DNA of 64,000 nt from the NCBI GenBank assembly GCA_014529385.2, contig CM043960.1, positions 118,802,043-118,866,042 of the forward strand. The letters are read 5' to 3'. Shown here one piece after another: positions 22,566 to 31,935 of this stretch (the first letter of the stretch is position 1; the number at the start of each line of letters is the position of its first letter). Position numbers and translations under genes: made by a program. A model generated the notes under the pieces. The model was not told the origin of the DNA, ran no database searches, and saw only the letters and a program-made list of their open reading frames with translations. Source of the stretch: Adiantum capillus-veneris (taxonomy: Eukaryota; Streptophyta; Polypodiopsida; Polypodiales; Pteridaceae).

Positions 22566-23486
22566 TTTGGGGTCCCATTGTTGCATAGCTCCAATGACCA
22601 ACAAAATTAGCAATCCGGAGGGATGAGCTACCCGGCTAGGGGATGAAAGCACTCACACAATTAGCGAGCTAATCATGGCAACACGAATGGTTAACTCTAT
22701 GAGGTGAGCTTCTCGGCCTACGGAGGAGCTAAGCCCCAATGAAGGGCAATATCCACATCCACTTCTCTTCACCTCCAATCAACACAATCACACACATCAC
22801 GATTGCAAGACGCACACAACACTAATCCTATCATGCAACACGCTAATCGCAAGCGCACACACATAGATCTATCGAGAACCACATTCCAATCAGACCTACA
22901 TGCACATGCAAGCAAAAGAGGAAAATCGTACAAGATTAGAGAGGGATTAACCACTAATTAGTTTTATGATCTAGCTAATTAAAGCATCATAGGCAATCGT
23001 AAGAAGCACGAGAGAGGCATAGCGAAAGATAATTAAGCATTGATTAGTGTTAACCAAGTCACATGAGCAAGGAGAAGCTTAAGGAATCCATAGTCACACA
23101 CCTGAAGAGCTCTCACCAAAGAGTGCTCTCAACAAATGAGCTTGAGAACCCTTATTTCCTTTACACATTGCCTTATGTACCTAGGGTAAAAATATGCAAT
23201 GTCCGGGCGCCCAAGGCCTTTAGGGCTCCACCGTTTACTGAATTTGTATCCTAGGCACACTAACTGCCTATTCTTTACAGCTTGGAACTCCCATTGAGCC
23301 CGTAACACATTAAAATATTACAATGGCTTGAAATAAATCATGAATTTACAATGCATGACCATTTTGGGAAAACGTGGGAAATGTGTAACTCCAATCTTCA
23401 CTGCTTCTTCGTATTCATCCTCGATGTGCATCCGTACGTCTTCGGTCTTTAGCAGCTCCTGTTAACCGACGTTGACTTAGTTAACA
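22566..23486 (-). repeat. 5' LTR of the 10.7-kb element
   Basis: Paired with 12814-13728. The internal boundary (TTTGGGGTCCC on the plus strand) has lost the exact TG seen in the other copy, so its start is uncertain by 1-3 bases. The outer end is TTAACA before CTACC. Confidence 0.9.
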
Positions 23487-23491
23487 CTACC
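23487..23491. repeat. Target-site duplication, right (CTACC)
   Basis: Copy of 12809-12813. Confidence 0.92.
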
Positions 23492-23637
23492 CAAGAAAAG
23501 ACCAACTTTTGGCAAATCTCTTTGCGAATGACTCCTTGCTTTTTCTCAAAGCGTGCCCTCAGATTATCACGAAGGCTCTAGAACTTGTGCAAACAAATGC
23601 TTTAGCATTAGGGTCAAAATGTAGTAATGAAATATCA

Positions 23638-23694
<57 letters not shown>

Positions 23695-24542
23695 AATGAC
23701 TCGTTTGATCTATCAATGTAGACCAAGGAGATAGTGTATAAAGGCCAAATGTTTTGGCACCTAGGAGCCCCTTTGGGGGTGGATGTAACTCACAAGCAAA
23801 GATTCTTGTGGCTTATGGACAAGATTAGGAACAAGATGCAAAGATGGGAGTATGTGCTTCTCCCCTTTCCAAGTAGAGTGAAGGTAATCAATTCAATTAT
23901 GCTCTGTTATATAGCCTTTAATGGTACATTGCTTAAGCTAGCCAAATGCAACTGGAAAGTGCTTTTGAAACTAGTGAAGAAATTTCTATAGAAAAACAAC
24001 ACTAAAGATGCAACACCCAGGCAATGGGCTGAATGGGAGATAGTTGGGAGACCTATGGAGCAAGGTGGTCTTGGGATTCTTAACCCTAGCACCCATGTAG
24101 AGGCCCATTGTGCCAAGTTTGTGGTGGCATTGCACAAAGCAAGATCAAGCTTTGGGCTATTATGGTGAATGCTATGATGGACAACTCCAAAGTGTGCTTA
24201 CAAGGTGGCCAGTGGTGAAAAGGGCTCGAGGTGCACAACAAGCTACTTGCTCCTCGATGGGTCTTCCTAAACTTGGGGGTATGACACATGAGCTCACTAA
24301 AAAATGCAACAGAGAAACTGAATCCTTTGAATGGGGAGAGTTATCAAGGTATTTTCACAATTCCAAAACTCACTGGTCCCCTTGGCTCTCTAAGGCTGGA
24401 AGCATCCTTCTGACCCCTTTTTGGAGGGAAGTAGCTAGAAAGATTAATAACAAAATCATTAAGCATGGAGGCCAGCTTTGGGATTACAACGGTAATGGCT
24501 AGAAAGGAACGGACTAGCTCGCCCTCCAATTTAACCTCAGTG
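23492..24542 (+). pseudogene. LINE-B copy 1, continuation (palm to C-terminus)
   Basis: It resumes the LINE cut at 12813. The reverse-transcriptase catalytic box reads LFANDSLLFLKA (23518-23553), while copy 2 has LFADDSLIFLKA, so the second Asp is Asn here. A (TC)n tract (23640-23692) replaces coding sequence. Downstream are the thumb and C-terminal parts (PLGVDVTHKQRFLW, about 23770; GGLGILNPSTHVEAHCAKF, about 24062-24120) matching copies 2 and 3. Stops and frameshifts are common. The 3' end is placed near 24542, where similarity to copy 3 (QFHLSGTKRLL) is lost and the ORF1 tail of copy 2 begins. Confidence 0.8.
23640..23692. repeat. (TC)n microsatellite
   Basis: About 26 TC units inside LINE-B copy 1. 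Confidence 0.97.
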
Positions 24543-24739
24543 GGTTTGAAAGAGACCCTATCATGTATGACAATTTCTTTGAGGTGTTGCGGGATGCCAA
24601 ACCCAAGGGCTTTATGTTAACGGAGATATCGAGCTCTCAAACCATGATTGGGAATGGTCAAATAAAGAATGACCACATGAACAAGGGAATGGAGACGGAG
24701 TTCCTCGAGGTTGAGGAGTTTGTACCCCTCTCTTATTAA
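24543..24739 (+). pseudogene. LINE-B ORF1 C-terminal fragment
   Basis: An open frame (FEVLRDAKPKGFMLTEISSS ... VEEFVPLSY) ends in TAA at 24737-24739. That stop overlaps the ORF2 ATG by one base (TAATG). The zinc-knuckle part of ORF1 is not included, so the copy is truncated upstream. The overlap suggests ORF2 is translated by re-initiation after ORF1. Confidence 0.55.
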
Positions 24740-27700
24740 TGGAAGAGCTCACTATCCAACCATGGAATGTGAAAGGTATCAAGACTAGGTAGAAGAGCTC
24801 CCTTTTTTGGGAGGAGGTTAAGAAAAGTAAGAATATCCAGTGTTGGTCCATATAGGAGCACCATTTGGATGCCTCTAGCAAAAGAAGGGAAGCACTAGGG
24901 GAAAAACTAGTTTTCTATGGGGAAGGATCTGGCGGATTCAATGGCGTTCTTACAATTGTGGATGGGGACCTAGAGCCTAAGGTGGTTTTCAGTCATCCTT
25001 TTGAAAGAGCTCTAGGAGTGCAAATTAAGTGGGCTGACCACCCTTTCACCATTGTCAATATACATGGGCCTTGCAATGTGAAGGATAGAGCTAACTTGTG
25101 GTAGATCTTGAAGGACACTCCTTGCACAGGAAAATGGCTACTCATTGGAGACTTCAAAATGGTGGAGAAGAATAAGGACATAGCTGGGTTCTCTAGTATG
25201 CTGGCTGGGTCCAAAAAATCCAAATGGCAAAGTCTCTGTGAGAAGTGGGCATTGGGGGATATGTGGGAGATTGGTCCTTGGAATAGCACACCAGGATTCA
25301 CCAACCTACAATATACCAGGATAGCCTGTCAACTTGATAGGTGCTACTGCTTGCATCAAGAAGATTGGATCCCGTCACTAATGGATATGAAGGTGTTTAC
25401 CTCACAAGCCTTATCAAACCATCTCCCCCTTTACATCAATTTGAGTAAAGTCAAAGGCGATGTTCAACATCGTAAAGGGCCTAAAAAACGTTTACCTTTT
25501 GGGATGCATCTTATCAAAGATCCCTTTTCAAGAAACTAAACAAGGAAGCTCTAAAAAGATACCTTTGCAAATAACCCCAAAGCTTGGGACTCATTTACAT
25601 GGGGCATACAAAAAGCGATTAAAACTCAAGAGGAGTTCCTGAGGTAGCTCGGAGATGAAGTAGAGCAACTGGCAACTAGAAAAAGCAAAGGGGCTGCATC
25701 TGAAGTTGAGCACAAAGGTTTCTTAAAGCTAAAACTGACCTGGCTGCCCTTAAAATAAAAAGGCAAGGTTGTTGTGTAGGGGAATCTACTTTCAGCCTGA
25801 GGTAGCCAATCAAAAGCATTTTTTAAGATCCTTGAAAGTCGAGAGGTCGAGGACTCATCCACTCTCTTTCTAATGGGGAAGGAAATGAAGTGAAGGACAA
25901 GGACAAAATGGCTAAGCTGATGCTTGATCACCTATGCCAAATCATAGGCTATCTTGAGATCCATTCTTCGGAAGTGGAGGAAGCCAAGATTAATCTTCTG
26001 AGGAGCATCAAGGTAACAATGTCACACTTTGAAGACAATCTCCTAGAGCAGGACTTCACTGAGGAGGAATTCTACAATGCACTGAAGGCTCTAGGTAGAG
26101 AGAACTCCCTTGAGTGGGACGGGTTAACTACTAAATTTTTAGTCAAATTTTGGGATGGTCTCAAATCCCCCATTATGCAGATGGCCAACTAGGCATTGAG
26201 TAAAGGAACCCTAGACTCAAAAGGGGACTCGTTAAACTGATTCCAAAGAGAATTTGTTGCACGCAGCTGAACACTGGTGACCTATAGCCATGATGTTAGT
26301 GGCGTACAAGATTATTGCCAAAATTGTTGCTCTCAAACTATCTCCCTTTTGGATAAAGGAATTACTCCATCAACATCATGGATGTATCAAAGGAAGGTCA
26401 ACATATGATAACATTTTGGCTGCTATGGTTGGCATTGGATATGCATCTTGCACCAAGCAAGAGTATGTCTATTGCAACTTTATCTTGATAAATCTTATGA
26501 TAGGATTACTTGGTTGCTCATTGAGGAGTTCATGAAATCTTTGGGATCTGGGCCTCATCTATATCGGCTATTTCTCAGTCTCAATGAAGGAGGCCACTCA
26601 GAGATTATCATTCTCTTTAATGATAGGATTGTGTGGGCCTTTGAAGTCTATCAAGCAAGAATGCCGGCTTGCCCCATTGCTATTTTCCATCGGCTTGCAT
26701 CCCTTGGTTACCATACTGTTGGAGGCTAGTGCCGCAAGTGGGGAGATCCACGGACTATCCTTGCCAAAACAAGAGATGAGCTCCTAGCCAAGCTCTTTGC
26801 GGATGATTCCCTAATTTTTCTCAAAGCGTGCCTGCAAATTGTTCGAAGGGCTTTGGAGAAGGTGGAAATATGGTTTCTCCCCTTCCTAAGCAGCGTCAAA
26901 GTGATCAACTCATTTCTATTCCCATCCATAGCTTTCACTAGCATGCTAGCCATGTGCAATTGGAAGGAGTTCTTGCAATTGGTGAAAATATTCCTATGGA
27001 AAAATAACACCAAAGACGAGGTGACTTTGCAGTGGTCAAGCTGGGAGGCTATCTCAAGGTTGGTGAAGTGTGGAGGCAATGGGATTCTCAACCCTGATGC
27101 TGAGGCCCAATATGCCAAGTTCTTGACATCAATCATGCTGCAAGACTAGGCTTGGGCCATAATGGACAGAGACTTGATTGAAAAGGAAAAATTGACCTCT
27201 GAGGGGGGTGAGTGGAAAAATATAGAGATACATGACAAATTACTCTCCCCTTGATGGTCTAGCTTAGACTGGAATACACCATAGGCGAGATTGTACGAAA
27301 GTGTAATAGAGCTTCAGAGACATTGGAATGGGGAGAGGTAACAAGTTAGTTCCGTAATTCCTCCACTCATTGGTCACCTTGGTTGTCAAAGGTAGGAAGC
27401 CTACAACTTAACCATTTTTGGAGGAGATAGATAGCTAGAAAGATCAACAATAAAAGGGCTCAGTCATTTGAGCCATCTCTGGGACAACATGAACATAATC
27501 TTAAAAGTTGATAATCTCTTGGTTTCCCAATTTTTCCTTAACAAGACCAAAAAACTTTTGGTCAATAGAGTTTTGGATAGGTGACAATTATTGTATGCTG
27601 ATGTGGAAGTCTACGTTTGATTGCAGTGGCCCAAAGATAGACATTTCCTCAAGCCTAAGACTAAAGACATCTACCATGGGCTTGTGGCCATTCTAGATTG

Positions 27701-28256
27701 GTTCCTTCCCCTTAATAGGCTATGGGGAAAGAAATGGCCAAGATCAAGATGGAGGGTGGTAACCAACAACATATGGAAGACATAGTGGCCTCTATCAATG
27801 AATATTTTTCTTTGGAAAGTGAATTGGGAAGCCATGCCAACAAGAGTGAAGGTCCCTGCCATAGGGATTGGATTGGATAGGTGCTCAAGCTACATAGTGG
27901 CGAGAGAGGACCTTGATCACCTATTCAAAGAGTGCCCTACTATATGTGGGCTAGCAGGGAAGGCGAGCAAATGGATTCAAAAGACCTGGAAGATTGGGTT
28001 CTACAAAAACGACCTAATCCTTGGAGGGATAGGGATGAAAATCCAAGTGTTACTAATTTTCACATAGATTGTTAGATACTGCTACTATAAGTGTATATGG
28101 AAGACCAAGAACTACCGGGTCTTCGAGAATGATATGTCTTGTGCTTCCTTCTCGGAGATCGTTCTAGAAAGCAAAGAATTGATTGTCTCAACTGGTAAAA
28201 GAAAGGACCCCGTCAAATGGGATTGGGCAATCAATGTTGTCTTGATGAGTTAAAGT
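24739..28256 (+). pseudogene. LINE-B ORF2: endonuclease, reverse transcriptase, zf-RVT
   Basis: The start at 24739 (MEELTIQPWNVKGI) opens the apurinic-type endonuclease with the conserved N-terminal W-N-V-x-G. Next come EHHLDASSKRREAL (24850), GGFNG and TIVNIHGP (25060), then LIGDFKMVE (about 25125-25150, counterpart of GDFN in active enzymes) and QLDRCY (about 25330). The reverse transcriptase has KALGRENSLEWDGLT (26080), DRITW (about 26500) and an intact LFADDSLIF (26794-26820). The C-terminus holds CSSYIVAREDLDHLFKECP (27885-27940), a zf-RVT zinc motif. Many stops and frameshifts make it non-functional. The protein would nick chromosomal DNA and prime reverse transcription there. Confidence 0.85.
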
Positions 28257-28400
28257 TAACTTGAGTTGTTTGTTTGTAGTTGGAACCCTCCCATGTATCT
28301 TCCAAGACTTGTGGATGCCCTAGCTTGGATTGTGAGCAGGGCCTGCCTGACTTGTAAAATTGATATGGTTGATATATCATCACTCACTTTTGTGAAATTG

Positions 28401-28651
28401 AGAAAAAAAAGTAAAACTTTAAGTCTCAACTTTTTTTTTCCGTCTAGCTTGCACGAGCTAGTTTTAGGACATTGCACCCACTCACCCACACCTCATGTCC
28501 ACAAGGGTTGAACCATAGTAGGTGTGCCTAGAGGCTCTCACCTTAACCACTAGGAAAACACAATTTGGTCTTTAAACTCTCAACTTACTCTCAAGTCTCA
28601 GCTCCATGTCGTGAAGCCTCAAGCTTCACTCAAGTTTCTAACTTTGTTCTC

Positions 28652-28652
<1 letters not shown>
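28401..28652. other. No gene seen
   Basis: Short A- and T-runs (28403-28411 and 28430-28440) near the presumed 3' end of LINE-B copy 2; nothing else identified. Confidence 0.5.
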
Positions 28653-28683
<31 letters not shown>

Positions 28684-28700
28684 AAAAAAAAAAAAAAAAA
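28653..28700. repeat. C21-A27 homopolymer pair
   Basis: Twenty-one C directly followed by 27 A, ending where a minus-strand LINE-B 3' scrap begins. Run lengths may be affected by sequencing. Confidence 0.9.
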
Positions 28701-28812
28701 CTCACAATGGTGAGTAGATTATATTAGCAACATCAAAGAATTACAAATTCTTTCTATGGTTGTCACGAGCCATGACAACTTCAAATGATCATAGCTACAT
28801 CGGTTGACAGGG
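28701..28812 (-). mobile_element. LINE-B 3'-end fragment (minus strand)
   Basis: Read on the minus strand this matches the 3' terminus of LINE-B copy 3 (about 31830-31935). Shared phrases are GTCAACCGATGTA, CATGGCTCGT, GAATTTGTAAT and AATATAATC-ACTCACCAT. It is heavily 5'-truncated, with only about 110 bases left. Its 3' tail on the minus strand is T27 then G21, not poly(A). Confidence 0.7.
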
Positions 28813-28815
<3 letters not shown>

Positions 28816-28862
<47 letters not shown>

Positions 28863-28871
28863 TTGACGCTA

Positions 28872-28911
<40 letters not shown>
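28816..28911. repeat. Inverted (TC)n / (GA)n pair
   Basis: A TC tract (28816-28858) is followed after about 13 bases (CAACTTGACGCTA) by a GA tract (28872-28911). The two arms are complementary and could fold into a long hairpin. Confidence 0.9.
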
Positions 28912-28929
28912 CTACTAAAACAAAAAATT

Positions 28930-29145
28930 CTATATAAAGGGAGTGGGGGGTTTCATTCACCATTCATGACAACAAAAATACACCCTTATGAGAGGATCTT
29001 TCTAGTTTTCCATGCAAAGAGAGAGATACATTGAACTTTCAAGTGAGTCTCAGTACTCTACTCGCTTCTTTTTTTTCGGGGGGGGGGGGGAAATGTATGT
29101 ATGGTTTAATATTGTATCTATTCTAGGTTGTATTTAATACATCCA
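28930..29145. other. Promoter-like and simple-sequence stretch
   Basis: A TATA-like TATATAAAGG lies at about 28931-28940, and a T8-C-G13 run at 29069-29090. No ORF or LTR boundary could be assigned. Confidence 0.35.
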
Positions 29146-29541
29146 TGTTAGTGCCTGACATATCAGTGTGAGTATTCACTTTGTACTTACTTTTGGTTGT
29201 GTAACTTAGGTAGTAGTGTTGAACCTTAGGGGGCATGTTTACACAAGTGCCTAATTCCTAATAGCTATAAATACCCGGGTTGTCCTATGGCGAGTAGTAG
29301 TTTTTCATGTAACAAAAGGGTAGTTTAGTAGTTATTCCTACAGTCGTACTGCTTTCTTGGGTCTATAATCTGATGATGATGATTGATATACAATGAAGTA
29401 TTACCTTCTTTCTCTCAATTATGGTGTTTATTGTTTATATTCTTTGTAGTTTGGTGACTTACTGTGCAGTCTACTACGTATTTTCCCCTGCATTGTATGT
29501 CTCTTTTATTAAATCTCTGTTAGGGTTGTGAGCCCCTAACA
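29146..29541 (+). repeat. LTR with TGTTAG...CTAACA termini
   Basis: A 396-bp block begins TGTTAG and ends CTAACA, perfect 6-base inverted termini typical of LTRs. A TATA-like CTATAAATA lies at about 29267-29275. No matching second LTR and no flanking duplication were found (ATCCA left, CTTTG right). It is probably the 5' LTR of a truncated element, not a solo LTR. The following TTTGGTGGTCCC could be a primer site, but I cannot match it to a tRNA. Confidence 0.7.
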
Positions 29542-29575
29542 CTTTGGTGGTCCCTCTATGTGTGTCTATGCAGAC

Positions 29576-29770
29576 ATGGGAACAACTGCAGAGCATCGTG
29601 GGGGAGATGACGAGCTGGTTACACCAAGGCTACGAAGTCTCTTTGATGTGTACTGCAAGTTCAATACCTCTGTTGTTCAAACTTTTGTGCAGGCAAAATG
29701 GTCCCCTACACGTGATACGAGCGTTGAGCGTTGGTCAAGCAGGACACAACCAAAAGTCACAACCACTTGA
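29576..29770 (+). CDS. Short gag-leader-like ORF after LTR (truncated element)
   Basis: A 64-codon frame starts MGTTAEHRGG 34 bases after the LTR and ends SSRTQPKVTTT. It contains a possible gag N-terminal helix (RLRSLFDVYCKFN). No zinc knuckle or polymerase follows, and unrelated sequence starts soon after. The ATG is chosen for its place just behind the LTR. It could also be chance; no family is recognised. Confidence 0.3.
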   Translation: MGTTAEHRGGDDELVTPRLRSLFDVYCKFNTSVVQTFVQAKWSPTRDTSVERWSSRTQPKVTTT

Positions 29771-30189
29771 GTAACCATGTTTGTGTTGAATTAAAGTCAT
29801 TCAGCATGATATTTTGTTTGTATATTTTTGTAACTTTCAACTACAAGAAAGCGCATTCCAAGCCTACAAAAATCAAACCAGTTACTGGGTGCATACAACA
29901 TAACACAGAGCCATAACCACTCGGGTAATATTGTTTCATGTATAAGAGTTGCTATTAAATAATGTATCACAAATGTTTCCTGTGAGCGCAACAAGACTAC
30001 CAATTGCAAGAGAATCTTGTCTTCTTGGCCAAGGTTACAAGACAACAATGAATCATGAACTGCTTTTTTGAGGTCCACAGTGAGAGGCCTCAGTAGTTGG
30101 CATCTCATTTTAGTTTTTTTTTGTAGAGTCAAAGCACCAAAGTGCTATAAAAAAGTTGTTTGTTAGTCTTTTATTAAAAATTTAGCTTC
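29771..30189. other. No gene seen
   Basis: Non-coding sequence between the truncated LTR element and LINE-B copy 3. Confidence 0.5.
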
Positions 30190-31935
30190 ATGTTTGATCC
30201 GTCAATGTGGACCGCGGAGATAGTGTTAAAAAGGAAGATATTTTGGCACTTGGAGGCCCATTTGGGGGTGGACATAACCCACAAGCAAAGATTCCTATGG
30301 GTCTTGGATAAGGTAAGGAGCAAGATGAGAAGGTAGGAGTATGTGCTAAGTTCCTTTCTCGACCAGAATAAAAGTGATAAATTCATTTATGCTCCTTATA
30401 TAGCCTTCAACGATCCACTGCTAAAGCTAGCCAAATTCATTTATGCTCCTTATATAGCCTTCAATGGTCCATTGCTAAAGCTAGCCAAATGCAAATGGAA
30501 AGAGTTCTTGAAATCGGTGAAAAGATTCTTATGGAAAAACAGCACTAAAGACTCCATGCCCTGGTAATGGGTATGAGGGAGTCCATTTTGCGAGACCTAT
30601 AGAGTAGGAATTATCGATTTCCTTCACTGTAGTACTCATGCAAAGGCCTAGTATGCCAAGCTTGTGGTAACAATCACGAAGCAAAACCAGACAAAGGCCA
30701 TGATGGACAACGCCAAAATGCGCTCACAATGTGAGAGGTGGAAAGGGCTTGAGATGCACGACAAGTGGATTGCCCCTCGGTGGTCTTACCTGAAGCTTGG
30801 GGGTACAACGAATGAGTTAGTTCAAAAGTAAAACAAAGCAGCAGAGGCCTTGTAATGGGGAGAGATAACTAGATACTTTTACAATTCTAGAACCCAGTGA
30901 TCCCCTTGGCTTTCTAAGGCAAGAAAGAATCCATTTGATTCCATTCTGGAAGGAATTTGGTAGAAAGATCAATAACAAACAAAGGACTATGACGATTGGG
31001 CTAACAATAGTAGAAGCTGGAAAGGATCATACCAACTTGCCTCTCAATTCCACCTTAGTGGGACTAAAAGATTGCTAGCCAATAGAGATTAAGAACGACT
31101 AGATAGATATTGTCTACGAATCCAGGTTCGGGTAGAAAGCCTGGCAGTGGTCCACGAATAGGCATTTCCTTAAACTGCAAACCAAGGATGTTTCCAACGC
31201 CCTTATAGTCATGTTGGATTTGTCCCTTGAACAAGCTATGGGGCAAGCAATCTCCGGAATCAAGATGGGTGACAATCGCGACGTGCCCATAATGGTCTTT
31301 TGGGATGAAGGTTTTCTATGGAAGGTCCTATGGGGAGCCTTACCTATTGGGTGAAGTTCTAGCTAGAGGAATTGGTCTAGATAGATGCTCACAATGTAGA
31401 ATGGCTAGTGAGGACCCCCCTCACTAATTCAAGAGTTCCAGATGATCTGTGATCTAACATGAAAGATTTGCAAGGGTTCAAAAGACCTAGAAGATATGTT
31501 TCTTCAAGAACGATCTCTTCTTGTGTGGGAAGGTATTCAAGAGTCAAGCGTTACTAATCGGCATGCAGATTGTTAGATTGTGCTACTTTAAAAATATGTG
31601 GAAGGCCAAGAACTGTCGGTTCTTCAAGAACACCTTGGAATAGGCTAGGTTCACAAAGACTATACAAGAAAGCAGGGAAGAAACTGTCGCCATTGGGAAA
31701 CGGATTAACTTTGATGAATGGAACAGGGTGATTGGTGCCGCATTGACTGGTTAGAATTTGGGTCCTTGCTCTAGTTGAAGTTTGTTCAACCAAGTTTTCT
31801 TTTCCAATGTCTTGGATTGGCTCCCTTGTCAACCGATGTATCAATGATTGCTGAGAGAGTTCATGGCTCGTCGGCACGAGCATGACTTGAATTTGTAATT
31901 TTTGGTTTTGTTAATATAATCCACTCACCATAGTA
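30190..31935 (+). mobile_element. LINE-B copy 3 (5'-truncated)
   Basis: Matches LINE-B copy 1 from about 23700 onward, starting at TTTGATC...CAATGTGGACC. It includes the C-terminal ORF2 (HLGVDITHKQRFLW-like, about 30260-30300; SWKG-YQLASQFHLSG, about 31015-31070; zf-RVT region degraded near 31370-31450) and the 3' UTR (AATATAATCCACTCACCAT, about 31911-31929). Many stops. Truncation of the 5' end is typical of target-primed LINE insertion. Confidence 0.8.
30380..30487 (+). repeat. 54-bp in-frame tandem duplication in LINE-B copy 3
   Basis: Two 54-bp units (30380-30433 and 30434-30487) encode the same 18 residues twice (KFIYAPYIAFN-D/G-PLLKLA) with two differences. Copies 1 and 2 have a single unit. 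Confidence 0.9.

Larger units (their letters stand above)
12814..23486 (-). mobile_element. 10.7-kb non-autonomous LTR element, tRNA-Asp primed
   Basis: Two LTRs of about 915-920 bp differ at roughly 7% of positions by my by-eye count, and a 5-bp duplication (CTACC) flanks them. On the minus strand the order is 5' LTR (23486-22566), a tRNA-Asp primer site, a leader of about 3.2 kb, a large decayed ORF (19370 to about 15428), a basic Trp-rich segment, a non-coding stretch, a polypurine tract and the 3' LTR. No reverse transcriptase, RNase H or integrase motif was found in any frame. The primer site is the type used by Athila gypsy elements. It therefore resembles a large retrotransposon derivative that keeps a gag/protease-like polyprotein. 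It would depend on enzymes supplied in trans. Confidence 0.9.
24543..28400 (+). mobile_element. LINE-B copy 2 (L1-type, 5'-truncated)
   Basis: Contains the last ~65 codons of ORF1, then ORF2 with endonuclease, reverse transcriptase and zf-RVT regions, and a 3' UTR. The end is placed near the A-run at about 28403-28410, by inference. It abuts LINE-B copy 1 in the same orientation. No flanking duplication was found. Confidence 0.75.

Noticed and set aside
29146-29541. Solo LTR.
   Set aside because: No matching duplication at its flanks, and a gag-leader-like ORF follows directly. A truncated element fits better.
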